NCBI GenBank assembly: GCA_004335635.1
Contig: QAXH01003785.1
Coordinates: forward strand, 1-64,000
DNA from: Chloromonas sp. AAM2
Lineage: Eukaryota; Chlorophyta; Chlorophyceae; Chlamydomonadales; Chlamydomonadaceae
Reading direction: 5' to 3'
Length of the DNA stretch: 64,000 bases
Made by a program: the position numbers and the translations under genes. The notes beneath the pieces were generated by a model. The model was not told where the DNA came from and did no database searches. It saw only the letters and a list, made by a program, of their open reading frames with translations. This document shows, one piece after another, positions 1 to 13,000 of this stretch. The first letter of the stretch is position 1. Every line of letters begins with the position of its first letter.

Positions 1-3000
1 ATTCCGCTTTGCCGCGCCTTGTTGCTGATGCCCCATAAGAGGCTGGCACTGCCGTACATACCGTAAGCGACAACAGCCACTGACCCAGACGCCTCACACC
101 AGATCTGAATGCATACGTCAACAAATACTATGAGTCAACAAAGACTCAGTTGCTATGTAACACGCATTGCACCAGCAGTGTACTCCTTACTTTGACAGTA
201 CAGACAGCGAAGCGCAGAAATGCTAGACACAGAACATGCAGTTGCAGTAGATAGCCGTACAATGCTTATCTCACCGTGCATGACTTTGATGTGGTCTACC
301 TCAGAGCCCCTTGATGAGCGGTGCATGCATACCTGTGCTATGTAGAAGGTGAGGTAGGACGCACCAACAGTAAATCCAACCTCCAGAACAGGTGGCAACT
401 CGTGGTGCTGGAACCATGCAAAGAGCCACCTGCATGCACGTGTTTGTATCTTGCGTGTCTGCTTGGGTGCAGGTTGATGCAAAGTCACCAGACTATGAGT
501 AATCTTTCTCGCGGCGGTGGTGCAGAACTGGCACATGACCAAGCCTACGTAGGGCGTATGAGCTGCATTTCGTTTATGCAGGGGCTGCTTTGCTACAGTT
601 TCAGGACACCCATGCCTTGTTTTCTTCAAACTTTGCCTGCCCTTTCCAGCCTTGGACCTCTGAAGCATGATTCGGTACATTCCACGTAGTTCCAACCCAC
701 TTGGTGAGGATGCCCATGGCAATGCCCACTGCAGCTCCCACCACTGCTGCCTTGCTGATGGCACCGATAATCACTCCCACTTCGTGATCCAGGGGCTGGC
801 CAAACGCACAGCATCGGAGAAACATGTAAAAGCTGAGTTGCACCATACAAAGGAGGGCTGAGAACAAGATGCTGATGAGCACAATGCCCGCCCAACATAA
901 AGTGTCAAGACGGCTCGCCACATACACGCCTGGTCGCATCAATCACTACTGTGTACAGAGATACCTTTGGCTCGGCAAGAAGCACCAGCTGCTTGAAGAT
1001 CTGGAAACGTGTGAGGGTGGATGCGCCATGGAAAAGTGCTTCACCATGCAGCAGCACGTACAGCTTATGCAGGGCTCCGCCTGCGGTTTGACGAAGCCCA
1101 ATGATCAGGTCGAGTGTTCAGCTAAAGTAATGAGCACGTAAGGCCACCCTGCCTATCCACACATCCTACCCACAGCTGGAAAAGAAATACCACCGGGATG
1201 GTTGTATTGCATAGGCAAGGCATGGCAGGGCTGCAGCCGGTTTCAACGGCAATAGGAACGTATGAAAGACTGAACGGCAGCAGTACGCAAAGTTAAGAAG
1301 GCTGGGCTTTCAATGCACAACTCGCATCCTGAGTGCCTGTGGATACGGACTGTCCCACCACCCAGCTACTCTTACTGGCACTCTGTCAACTACTCTGTCA
1401 ACTCTGTCAACTTGGCTGTGCCATGTGATTTTGTCTGAAGAGCCCCACTAGCACGGTGGCCAGTCATGGCGGGGCGCTAGCTGATTCCATTCAGGTTGGC
1501 AGGCCTGTACTGATGGGCCAGGGGCAGGTCAACCGAGCCCCACCGGAAATTGCAAAAGTAATTGAAATTTTGTAAAACATTAGCAAAACACTGCCTGATG
1601 GGCCAGCGGCCAGGCTTCTCAGAAGTCACGCCATCCTGAAGCTGAACCAAGAAACACCCTCCAGCAAACCTGTCACCTCTCTGATGACAGCACATGCTTA
1701 CCGACGGGCTCCATGGCTGGCATGTGTCACGTATACAGCACTATCAGAAAGCTCGCCTGGGGCACACAAAGTCACACACACACACACACACACTTTTGCC
1801 TGCCTGACACGCGGCGGTCACAGCCACTCCATCGGTGCTAGAAATAGCAGCACTGAACAGCGCAACGTAGATGGCATGCCAGCCGTTTTTCCTCAGTCCA
1901 AGGCCATACAACATGAAGGGGATGAGCAGCAGGCACGTGGCCACAACCACAACGGAGGCCATGAACACGATGTTGAATGCCATCTGCATCGCGTGGGTGT
2001 CATAGCATACCCTGGGCACACGGGCGACGTGCATTGCACCGCTTGCGAATCGTCCTTGTTCAACTACTGATGTTCGACTACCTCAGTAGACTCCACTGTT
2101 GTTGATTACTTTCCTCATCGTATACATGTCAACATGTATGGCGCTAAACAAGAGGAAAGGGGGAAGGAAGGCGAAGGTGAAGATGTCCGCTGGTCTCATG
2201 CTCAGCCACAGATTGACCGCATTGCTGAAATGGCCCATATTGAAGTAGTGCGCAAAGATTTCAGCAACACCCCCTGCATAAGAATGGGCGACGAAAGCCA
2301 ACCGAGTGCAAAGAAAGCAAAGACGTGTGCACTCTGCTCAAGAGGTGATTGGGGACCCCTGTTCTTTTCCGATTGAAAATTCTTGGGAGGGAGGCAAAGG
2401 CGTTTGCACACTGCCAGATGGTGAGCGGCTCTACGCAAGCATCCACGGCATTTTCTGTACCTTACCTTGTTCTTGTGCTCTATTGCTTCCCACAGTAAGA
2501 GCGGTGACACCCACAGGTCATGTTTCTTTTAAATTGATGAGGCACGCGAACGCATGGTTGCACCAATGCACAGTAATCATGCAGAATTTCACTCCAGAGA
2601 ATGGGCACATCTTTTTTTTGGCTCAGGAGCGAGTTCCAGACAACCAGCTCACCGCCAGACTGCACCCCTTACTTGTAATCAGGCCTTACCTGTAATCACC
2701 CCTTACCTGTTACCAGGCTGCTCAGAGTATTCCAACGTGGCGAACCAACTGCCATGACCACGATAGCCAAGCCAGCCACAAGCACTGCAAGCAGACATGA
2801 CACCGAGTCAGCTGCTGTGTGTCACGCTTCAAACCGTGCTGGTGAGCGGCATGGACGATGCGTCACTGGTCTGCTGTCTCCCACCTGCATCCATGCCTCC
2901 CTCTGCAGGCACAGAGCAGTTGCCAATCAGCAGCCGGTCAGGAGTGACGCATGGCGCGCCGCATGCAACCCAGCACATCTAGAAAATACCAGTCAGCGCT

Positions 3001-3127
3001 TGGGGGAGGTGTTTGTCTGGAGGTTGCAAACATCCATCCCACCTGGAACGAGGCACCAGTGATAGTCTTCTGGGTCATTGACGCGATGATCGTAGCTGAC
3101 ATGTTGCTGCGAGTACGGGTCAGACAT
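1..3127 (-). CDS. SOS1-like Na+/H+ antiporter, left tandem copy (partial, cut by window edge; ND motif lost)
   Basis: A CPA1 family membrane antiporter of the plant SOS1/NHX7 type, expected to sit in the plasma membrane and exchange Na+ for H+. Exons on the minus strand are 3043-3127, 2707-2784, 2110-2273, 1800-1983, 965-1080, 701-795, 333-429 and 1-104 (continues off the window). The ATG at 3127 is chosen because the neighbour's first exon has the same length and the same sequence after about residue 16. Visible motifs are PADIFTFAFLPPFLLF, STDGVAV (about residue 158) and GASYLTFYIAQ. At residues 182-189, where the family has a DGESLFND-type motif, this copy reads HGEALFHG, so the Asn-Asp ion-binding pair is replaced by His-Gly. 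The donor at 1799 is GC, not GT, and a CA repeat lies just inside that intron. The reading frame is intact with no stop, so it is not an obvious pseudogene. It may be a non-transporting or altered paralogue. Confidence 0.82.
1773..1793. repeat. (CA)n microsatellite
   Basis: About ten CA units lie in an intron of the left antiporter gene, a few bases downstream (on the gene strand) of its GC splice donor. Confidence 0.9.
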
Positions 3128-4041
3128 CTTCGCCCAAGTCACAAATGTGATGCCCGCAGCAGGCAAGGCCAGCGTGTCCACCGGCGAGTCTCCGGTGCAT
3201 ATCAAAATAGCACTAAAACGAATAATGAAGCGACCATAAGTGACTACGGTTGCGCAGTCCAATGCGAAGACAACATGACATCATCGATGGTGACTTGGCG
3301 AATTAGCAGTCTGCCGCTCGGGCCTCCGGCGTGCAGGCCTCTGGACGGCCGGGTCAAGTGTTTGGTGCGGAGACGGCGGTGCGCGCGCTTGCTGACCGAG
3401 ACAGGCCTGCCCCATCGTTACAGCGCCCTGAGTTCGACCATCAGTTGTAGAGACAATCAATGTCATGTCAACAAGGATACATGGCTGTAAAGACAAGTGC
3501 AGTTACCACAAAAGCAAGAGCAGGCCGGGTTCTCGGAGACCAGAGCCTGACTTGTGTTTGCCGGCACAGCCAGCAATGTTTGATGGTGTGAGTTCTCCGG
3601 ACGCAGGAGTGCTCAGAGCACAGGTGCGTAGGTGCGGACACATTCTCTGCTTGAAGGGGGCGGAAATGACGACAATTGTTGTGTGCGACAGAGACCGCCT
3701 GGGGGATTGCCTTCGCCACGTTGACGTTGGAATGCGTAATACAAATGAAGGACATTGCCTTTGATGGGACATCACTGTCAATCAGTGTCAGCAAGACAGG
3801 GGTCCCAGCAAGACTCAAGAGCCACTCAAACAAGGAACGTGAACCAGTTCAACCCTTTGTATCAGCCGGTGGTAAAGGAAAACCAAAAGGTAAACACCCT
3901 TGTGCTCAATTATAATAATACAATGCAATACTATACAACGTGCGGCGGCAAGCAGTGCGCAATTGCTTCAGCCAGTATTGAATTGCCTTCTCTGAATTGT
4001 CTGCCGGCATCACCGAGATCTGGATCGCTTCGGCATGGCCG
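3128..4041. other. Intergenic region between the two antiporter genes
   Basis: This 914-bp stretch lies between the end of the right antiporter gene and the start of the left one, both on the minus strand. It should hold the terminator of the former and the promoter of the latter. I see no convincing coding exon, RNA gene or repeat in it. Confidence 0.5.
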
Positions 4042-7000
4042 TTACAGCACTAGTGAACCCATACCCTTCCTCATCGATGTCTTGACCTTCACATCCACCG
4101 CAGAGGAAAGAGAAAGGCATGCAGGACGCCATCGCGCCTCCACTCGGGTCCCATGTTGCAAACATGCTGCAGACGCTGCTGCAAAGCATCCTCCATGTGC
4201 GAGGATTCCTTGTGATCCAACATGCCCCCTGCGCAGAGCAGTGGAAAGAACACAAGCATGTTCGCTGTGCATAATCAGAGGCGTTCAGACCGCACAAGTC
4301 AAGTTGACTATGTGTGACCACAAAAGGCATGTAACATGTTATGAAAGGCTCCAATGACCCCAGCCTGGCTTTGCATCATGGATGATTTAACATCTCTCAG
4401 ACGTAGCCTCATTCCTTGCTCACCATGGCGCATAGATTGCACAAAGGCCAGCTGCTGAGTGAGCAAGTGCACTGACGCTCGGTAGGTCTGCACGGCATGG
4501 AACTTGATGGGGTCTTTGATGCGCCGGTCCAACAGATAGGACCAAGCGCCCTCGGCATTTGCACGCACCTGAGAAGAGCAGGGCGCAACAACGGCACAGT
4601 ACAGCCTGAGGGAGGAAGCTGGCGCACGCTGACAAACAGAATGGCAGGCTGCATCTGGGTGATGAGTGGTGCGCTCTCAGTGCTTCACCAGAGATACCCA
4701 TTAAACACGTGTCCACATCAAACAGTGGGTCCGTGGGTGTAAAATGCCTGCTCTGCACCCCCTGCTCCTCCCAACCCCCCTCCCCTCCCCGCCGCCAGCT
4801 AAGGATAGCAAGCCAGTGCAAAAGCCTGGTCAACAACACCTCCTGTCAGTATCTCAGGCCTTACCTCCTCCAGCACCGTCCTTCCTTTGTGCTCATGCTC
4901 CAGCCACTGTGTCTGTAGGGATGATGTGAGGCTGACCCACAGCTCCAGGGCGGCCTCAAGACCAGCCATTTGAGCGGACTGAAGATGTCTGCCCAACAGC
5001 CAGTTAAGCACGTGATAGAGGCCACCAGTGACCTGCCAGCAAACCAAGGCCAGCCAGTGGAACGCTGCATAGAGATAGAGGCATAACCCATATCCTTAGA
5101 GGCTTTGCTTTCCTGTAAGAGCCACCTTGACGCAACCTTCCTGTGACCTAGTCATACGCAGGGAGCAGTCCAAAACCTAGGTATGGAGCTGACCAGATGT
5201 GCTCTGGAAATCACATTAGTGGGCAGTGCACTACTGCTGATTCAGCCTGTCCATCCCCAGTACCGACTCACATGTCTCCTCATGAGTCATGAGTCATGAG
5301 TCATGAGTCATGAGTCTCCTACGCCTAGATAATAATATAATACATAAATAATCGTGTACCATGCATGACACACTCGCCACCACATGCTCATGCACTGCAC
5401 TGCACGTGCATGTACGCCAAGTTGCTGCACCTGCCGACTGCACCAGTTCCTCGCACGGAGGTCAGACTTTCTGCTGTGCTCATCTAGCCCACGAAGCATT
5501 TGGAACTCCAGCTGCAGTGCGACACCCACACAGTGACAGACCATTGCTTACGCACGCAGAGGCTGGCGGGCACACACCGCCTGATAGCATGCTTTGAAAG
5601 ACCATGCATGAATGTGCACCACACACAACGACTCGTCCTTACTGCACCACCATTGCATGCGGGTCACCTGCCACCTAGATAACGCTAAGCGCTGTAACAC
5701 TCTCTAGACATGTGCTTTGCCCCGTAGGCTAATGAGCTTCTGATGAGTTACAGATGACAAAGTTCTCAATACAAAAAATCAATTATTGCACTGGGTGCTT
5801 GCACTAACCTACAAAAAATCATGTGAGAGCACGCACAAAGACTTACACGCTTGTAGCTGGACACCTCTGTGTGTGTCAGGATCCACAGCGGCAGTCCTTG
5901 CTCCACCACAACGCGAGCTTTGTTGAGCACATAACACAACATCTGCACCCACAGCAGCAGCAACATTTGAGGAAATGAACCCAGTATGATGCGGGAACGG
6001 CGGATCCTGCCACCATGATCCATTGGAGTGTGCACATGACCTCTGAGTAACGAGAGATGAGGCACAGCTCGACCTGTGCTCGAAATCACTGTACCTTGAA
6101 GCATGCGGGCGAGAGCACTCCAACAGTGTACCGCGACTCAAAGTAGAATTCCAGGCCCGTGATCAAACGCAGTCTGTACTCAGCCAGCAGCTCCTCAGGA
6201 GGTTCGTCTGCAAGGGTCTGCGGTGACAAAAACAGTGCAGTGCAATGCGCTCTGTTCCACAGCAACAAGAAAAAGCGTCTGCGCTGGCCATACCGCCAGC
6301 AGCCTGCAAGTATCGGACACACGTGGCGTGGTGGCCAGGTGGCTGCACAGTGCCTGCAAACTCGTACGGGGCATAACCAGGAGGCAGTTAATAGACTAGC
6401 CTGGGTTCGACCAGCCTGCGTCATGACCAGGCAGCGGTTCCAATGCAGGTCTCTCACGTCAGTGAGCCTTGCAACTGCACGCTCACCCGGATGGACAGCG
6501 GACTGGACTCTGGGAGCAGGTTGCCCTGGCTGCCTTGCCTCATGCTGGGCTGCACCTGAGGTGTATGTGGCCTGCACAGTGCATGCAACCGCCACAACTG
6601 ACGCAGTTCCTGAAATGGCAAGTCTGTGTTCACAATGCGGTGCACGCACAATGCCTCCTTGCCTGCCGTGCCTTGCTTGGCTCAGGACGTTGGTGGACTC
6701 ACTTGTTCTCGCTAGGTGAAGTCTCGGTGATGTCCTCTGACACGTAGGCCATGACCGCTGCCAAGGACTCACGACCTTGCTGCTCGACCTGCACAGAACA
6801 CAGGAGACGATTGATCTATGCAAGAATCCGGCCACGCAGGCCCACCTCGGCAGCACTTGATCGTCTTGGTTGTTCCCACCCAGCCTGCCCTTTGACTTCT
6901 GACGCAATCGCCCTGCAACCCAGGACCAGAAGCTGGTACCAAAGATCATGTTGTGATCCTAGGTTACCTGCGTCTCTGGTGTGAAGAATCTAGCACCCAG

Positions 7001-10000
7001 TGAGCCTGACTCGGCTGCTGCCGCCCTTTCATCGCTCTGGAGCCGAAGCTGCTCGGCATTGACGCTGGACTGGCTGGATGCGGCGAGTGTGCTGCGAACG
7101 AAGATGAACAGAGACAAGTGATTGCACTATGGCTGCATTGATACCGGCAGCACAAGTGCCAGGCCAGCAAGCAGATGGATGAGGTGAACGTGCATGGAGT
7201 AAGCATAGATTGCAAATGACAGGCATCAAAAAGAGGCCCGACAACAATCTCTTGTACCTGCCACTCTCGCCGCCAGCTTCCTCTTTGCTTAGCACGGCAA
7301 CGGACACCTCTGTCACCAGCTCCTCAGACTCAAGCCGCTGTGCTGACAGGAGCGCCGTCTCCAGATCCTGGCTGTGGGTGGCAGCAAACTGAGTATGAAT
7401 CTGCAAGCCGAGCGTGTGTTTGTCCCCAATTCCTGGGCTGGCAGGTGCACTGACAAAGGGCCCCTGCAGGAGCCAAGGGACACAAACAAGCGCACTGATG
7501 TCAACAGCAAAGGTGCAGTGTCACTTGAAGTCTGTAACTTACGGTGTTAGCGCCCTGTCTGTAGATGCCAGAATAGGGCATGGTACAACAGTATGGTCGA
7601 GCAGGCAACAGCATGTTACAAAACCAAACAACGAGGAGTGCGTGCTCAGCATATCAGCCCATACTATGGGCCGTCAAAGCACAAGCGGTTCTCACCTCCG
7701 GTGCATCGGCGACGCCCCTGTGCCAACCACCTGCTGTGCGGTTGGTACGCCAGCTTGCCATGCGTGTACGCAGCCTCTTCAGCCGCAACTTGTCCAGCAA
7801 GGCTACGTATGGCTGCACTTCTGCAAAAGTTACGTAACTACAGACGGGTAAACTCAGTGCGTGTGGACAAAAACGTCAACGACTGTGCCATCACCGATCA
7901 TGACAAGAAAGGGGCAAAGACCTAGGGGCAAGTAGATCACAACACAAAACCACAACCTTACCCGGCAACTGCTTGTCCAGCTCCTGCCTGAAGTCAGTGA
8001 TCCTCTCCACCTTTGCCCAGTTCACCCCCTGTAGCATGGGATCATCACGCGCCTCCTCCTGCATGTCCCTCAAAGTTGCTTCGGTGTACTTGTGAAACGT
8101 GTCCTTGACCTGTGCCAAGAAAGGCAGATGATTACTGCAGCCGATTGAGACCTTGAGCGCATCATGCCAGCTAGCCTTCACAAAAACGACAAAAAAGCAG
8201 ATGAATAGGCGTGTGTTGTGCCACACAGGTTGATACAGGCCCGTGAAAAGTGTCATGGCTTATGCCTTGCGAAAACGTGCTACGGAAATCACATTAGTGG
8301 GCAGTGCACTACTACTGATTCAGCCTGTCCATCCCCAGTACCGACTCACATGTCTCCTCATGAGCAATCTCTCCCTGCTGACGCTGTTTAGCTTGAGCAG
8401 TGTCATGAGGGGCTCCAGCACAGGTCCATTGATGACCAGGGACAGCACAACGAACCCAGCGGCATACAGGGCGGCCTGGGCCTCTACACGCTGCAAACAC
8501 AACGCAGCCACAGGCTTTGGAATTCGAGTTAGAGACGAAGATACTCAAAAGAAGCTGATGAGTTTTTGAATACCGAGCCAAAGCTCGGACCTGCAAACAC
8601 CCCTTGGACATCACCATCACGCAGCACCATCACTTCGACTACGCTACTAGTGTGTTCTGACAGTCGAGGGCAACCTCCACCATCCGGAGCCACGTTGATC
8701 ATTGCAATCGTGCCATAGCCTTTCGAGCGAACAAAAGCTGGCATTCCAAATCTTCATGCATACACGTGCGCACGGTTACCCTTCCCGGGTAAGCATGCGA
8801 GTCGCATGCTTATCCGGTCGTTTTGCGACTGTCGCCTATCACTGGGCGCGTCGCAGCTGCTTGTGGGCTGACATCGACAGGTCAAGCCTTGGAACAAGCC
8901 GGCATCGCTGAGATGAGCTTAGTAAGCGCAAGCGCTCGTCATTGGTGCTGCAATCACAGGTGCGCTGTCCGAGATCTCCAGAACAGCTCAACCTTGGCGC
9001 TCATACCTTGGCACCCTTGTTACCCTCTACTTACTGCTCTTGACGTCTTTGCAGCGTTTGCATGATTGTGCTGCAGGTGTGCGAGATCACAATGTCGGTA
9101 GAAGCCCAAACCCTTGTTGCAATCGCAGCCGCCCCTATTTCCTTGGTAAGCCTTTGCCATGAAACTCTCGCATTCGCTAGATCGCACCTGCGCTTCGGTT
9201 CAGCCTCAAAGCCTGGGCTAGCATGCCTAATGCTCGAGATCAAAGCGTATGCAGACAGACCCCAGCTGTCCCAAGTCGATTTTCAAACATGCTGGCGAAC
9301 CGCAAAGTAAGTCACGTGCACTGCTGTCCGTGCGTACATGGAACTTCAATCCACAGCGCCTCGATCCATGCCCACGTGCGCAGCGTCAGCTTCCTGCCCC
9401 GTGGCCCCTCACTGACCGGCGTCTTTGAGGAATTTGAACTTCCTACTGTTGTTACATCAATCTCGCTGTGCTGCGTGCACTGCCTAGTTTCACGCCCACA
9501 CCACCATGTTGTGTGGCGTGTCGGGCGTTCCTGTTTGTGTCTTGTGTCGCTTGGAGAAGCGTTGTGTGCTGGTGTTGGCCTGGGTCTTGTTTGTCGTGTC
9601 TGTGTCGACCTAGTGGCTGCTGCTGCGGCACCCATTTGATGTAATGGCCCACCACCTGTCCGTAAACAGCGCCTGCGCTGCGTTCGAGGACATGATTCAA
9701 ATTTCAAGATGTTTAACCCTAGCCTAGCCAGGGCGGAAAGCCAGCAGCACAGCGCTACGACTGCAAGAACTTTACAAACGAATGACAGCGCAGCGCAAGC
9801 GCCTGAAATGTGCACGGAGCTGTGGGCGGCTATCAAAGCCCTAAGGTGCCTCTCTGCTGAGGCTCCACATGCATGCGCTGCCAATGCGTGCACAGCACAA
9901 GATCCAAATTTCTCCGAGACGCCGGTCAGTGAGGGGCCACGGGGCAGGAAGCTGACGCTGCGCACGTGGGCATGGATCGAAGCGCTGAATTCCAGGTACG

Positions 10001-13000
10001 CTGTCCGTGGCCCCTGCATCTCTTCGCTTTTCCTAAAACGTGAGGTATTTAAACGCCATGAACAAGCAACATGGCCCACTTTTGAGGAAACAAGAAGACG
10101 TCACGAACCCTTTGGATATGAGCAACCTCAAGGTCAACTCAATGGTTCATGCTGTTGCACCTTGCTGAGCAGAAAAGAGGTTGGCTGCTTGCCAGCAAGC
10201 ACTCACTGTTTCGGTTTCGTCCTGGTGTGTGACTGAGAGTGTCGCGATGGTCTGTGCCAGGACCAGCGACAGTGCGCCTCTCAGGCCGCCCATGGTCAGG
10301 AACACAATCTGCTGCCAGCTCAGCTTTACGCCAGCATGGAATATCTCCAGGGCCTTGAACCTGCATGAACAAGCGAGGTATCAACCTTATCTAATGCATG
10401 GCTTGCTAGCGTCCGTGCTCGGTGCATGTCGGGCTCCTGATATGATCTCTACATACACAAGCACCATGGTTTCTCACTTGGAAAATCATCTACCCTGCCA
10501 CCTAGTCTGTGCTGCACAGCTGCACAAGCCATGCGCACAATCTGCTGGTTTCAGCAGTGCGACCAAGAGACATGCCTGCGGCGTTTGCTGGACACACTCA
10601 CGAGATCAGCAGCAGGACGCCACGAACGAAGAAAACAAATCCGTAGATGGCCGGCACTGTCCTGAGTGTCGATCTCCACTCCTCTCCCTTTGAGTCAGAG
10701 TACAGCTGGCTGTTGGATCTGAACCACCAATCATCAGCATCACGTACTCTGTCATTGGCTCACCAAGCAGACCTGTTGTTGTCTCCTCACCTATGCATGC
10801 AATCTTATCCAGTCAGTACACTCAGGGAAAGTTTGCTGTATAATTCTTACCATGTAACGTTGCAGTTGCAGGACGGGAGTACCTGTTTTAGTTGAAATAT
10901 CACAGATCTCGTACACTGCATACTGCTGGTGGGTCGCACACCTTTTGCTGCCTAGTGGTCTGTAAGCAGCAGAGTGCACCTTGGGCTGCTTACGCCAACG
11001 GCCACACACCTTACAGCGAAGTTTGCAATGCTGGTCCCAGCAAAGAAGAACATGAGAGCGTTGACAATGAATGTGATGACGGTCCACGCCTGGCGAAAGA
11101 TGCCGCTCTGCTGCACCTTGTGGCTCATGCCCCAGAGGTGGGTAGCGCTGCCGTACAGGCTGTAGGCAACCACGCTCACTGAACCTGACGCGTCACACCA
11201 CACCTGAATGCACGTGGCAAACAAAACGGAAACTGCTTCGATATGCCATACAGAAACGCTGTGGCATCAAAGGCATGCGCAGCAGGCCAAGAAGCGCCAG
11301 CTCCGTTGCCGTCATGACCATATGAAGAGACTGACGCGGAACCAAGCCAGTTCGGGCTCGCAGAAAGCTGCTGGTTTACCCAGTGATTTTCCGAACAGTG
11401 AACAAGGTCATGCACACGGCAGAACTCTGTCATTGCCCAGGTAATCAGGCAAGTAGCTGGCCTTCCACGTGATTGAAGTACCAACATGTAATGCAGTTGC
11501 GGCTGTACCTGGGCTACGTAGAAGGCCAGGTAGGCAGCACCGGCAGTGAATCCCACTTCCATGGCAGCAGGGCGATTGCGACGCTGGAACCATGCAAAGA
11601 GCAACCTGAACAAAGATGTATGGTACACAACAGGTCTGTACACGCCCATCAGCTTCTGAACCTACTCCAACTTGGTTCCAAAGTTTGCTTTACGGCTTCC
11701 AGAGCCCCATTCTGCATACTATGCATTCCAACTCAGCCAAGCGGCGAGCTGACCTCCTCGCAAATGTTGCGCACCAGCCCCACTGCCACCGCAAGACTCA
11801 CTTAGTGACGATGCCCATGGCAATGCCCACCGCAGCGCCCACCGCTGCGGACCTCAATGTGGAGACAATGATGGTGTTAACCTGCTGACCTAGGGGCTGG
11901 GAAGATGTACAGAGAACAACGCATAGGAGTTACTAGCCAGGGTCTGTTGACCAGGCCATGAGTTGCACCAGACAGACAGGTTTTGCGTCCATGTCTCATG
12001 ATTGTGTTGCTGGTCGGTCCACATGTGTTGTTGTTTGGGACCCCGGCAACTAATGTCCATTATACACAGGCCAGGCAGCAACGCAAGTGAATTCCACATG
12101 TCCCAAAGCGCCCCAACATTGTACAAAGAACACAAGCAGTCATGCCAGCCTGTCCTCGGCCCACTGTCCTCGGCTGCCAGCATGTGCAGGGGTCTTCTCA
12201 AGCCCCGCGTTCGTGCATTTCGCACCTGGTGGTCGGCATTTGACACCGCATCCTTGAAGGTTTCAAACAAAGTGAGTGAAGCTGCATCGTTAAACAGGGA
12301 CTCGCCGTCCAGCAACACCGACAACATGTGCGGTGCTCCGCCTGCGGTGCCAGGAAGAGCACACTCACGACAGTTCAATATGCAATGACCGGGAGGCTGA
12401 TGTACTTAAACTGTGGGTATGATGTGCGGGCCGGAAGACTGGCACTGAAGAGCAGAGGATTGACAGACATGCTGCACCCGTGCTTGCTCTTGCGGTATGT
12501 TAGGATGCCAGATTTGGTCAGGCGTTGCCAGTATGCAGTGAGTTGCAAGATGCACACACTGCCAACTCCTTTTTGACTCTGATAATCAGCACTCTTCGAC
12601 GTGTGGACACAGCTTCAGCGCACTATCTTTTGGCATTTTCCGTTAGCATGACATTCTGCAGTGATGACATTATAAGTGATGACATTCTGCAGCCATGACA
12701 TTCTGAGTAAGCGACACGAGCGTGCAGCAACGAGTTTGCTTGCCTGATTCAATTGCAGCCGTGACTGCCACGCCATCAGTGCCAGCGATGGCAGCACCAA
12801 ACAGTGCCACATGGCCGGCACTCCACCCGCTCTTGCTTAGTCCAAGGCCGTACTCCATGAAGGGGATGAGCAGCAGGCACGTGGCCACAACCACAACGAA
12901 GGACATGAACACCACATGGAACGCCATCTGCATCACACTCACACGCCATGATTGTTAGAGCATAATTGCCAGAGCATACTCTGGATACTCGAGAGACGAT

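Noticed and set aside
6086..6949. A 287-codon minus-strand open frame
   Set aside because: It spans two antiporter exons and the introns between them. Splice signals and phases support separate exons at 6458-6623 and 6095-6217.
9312..10079. A 255-codon open frame across the inverted repeat, with similar peptides on both strands
   Set aside because: The matching peptides arise because the arms are reverse complements. There is no transposase or other domain, so I annotate it as repeat only.
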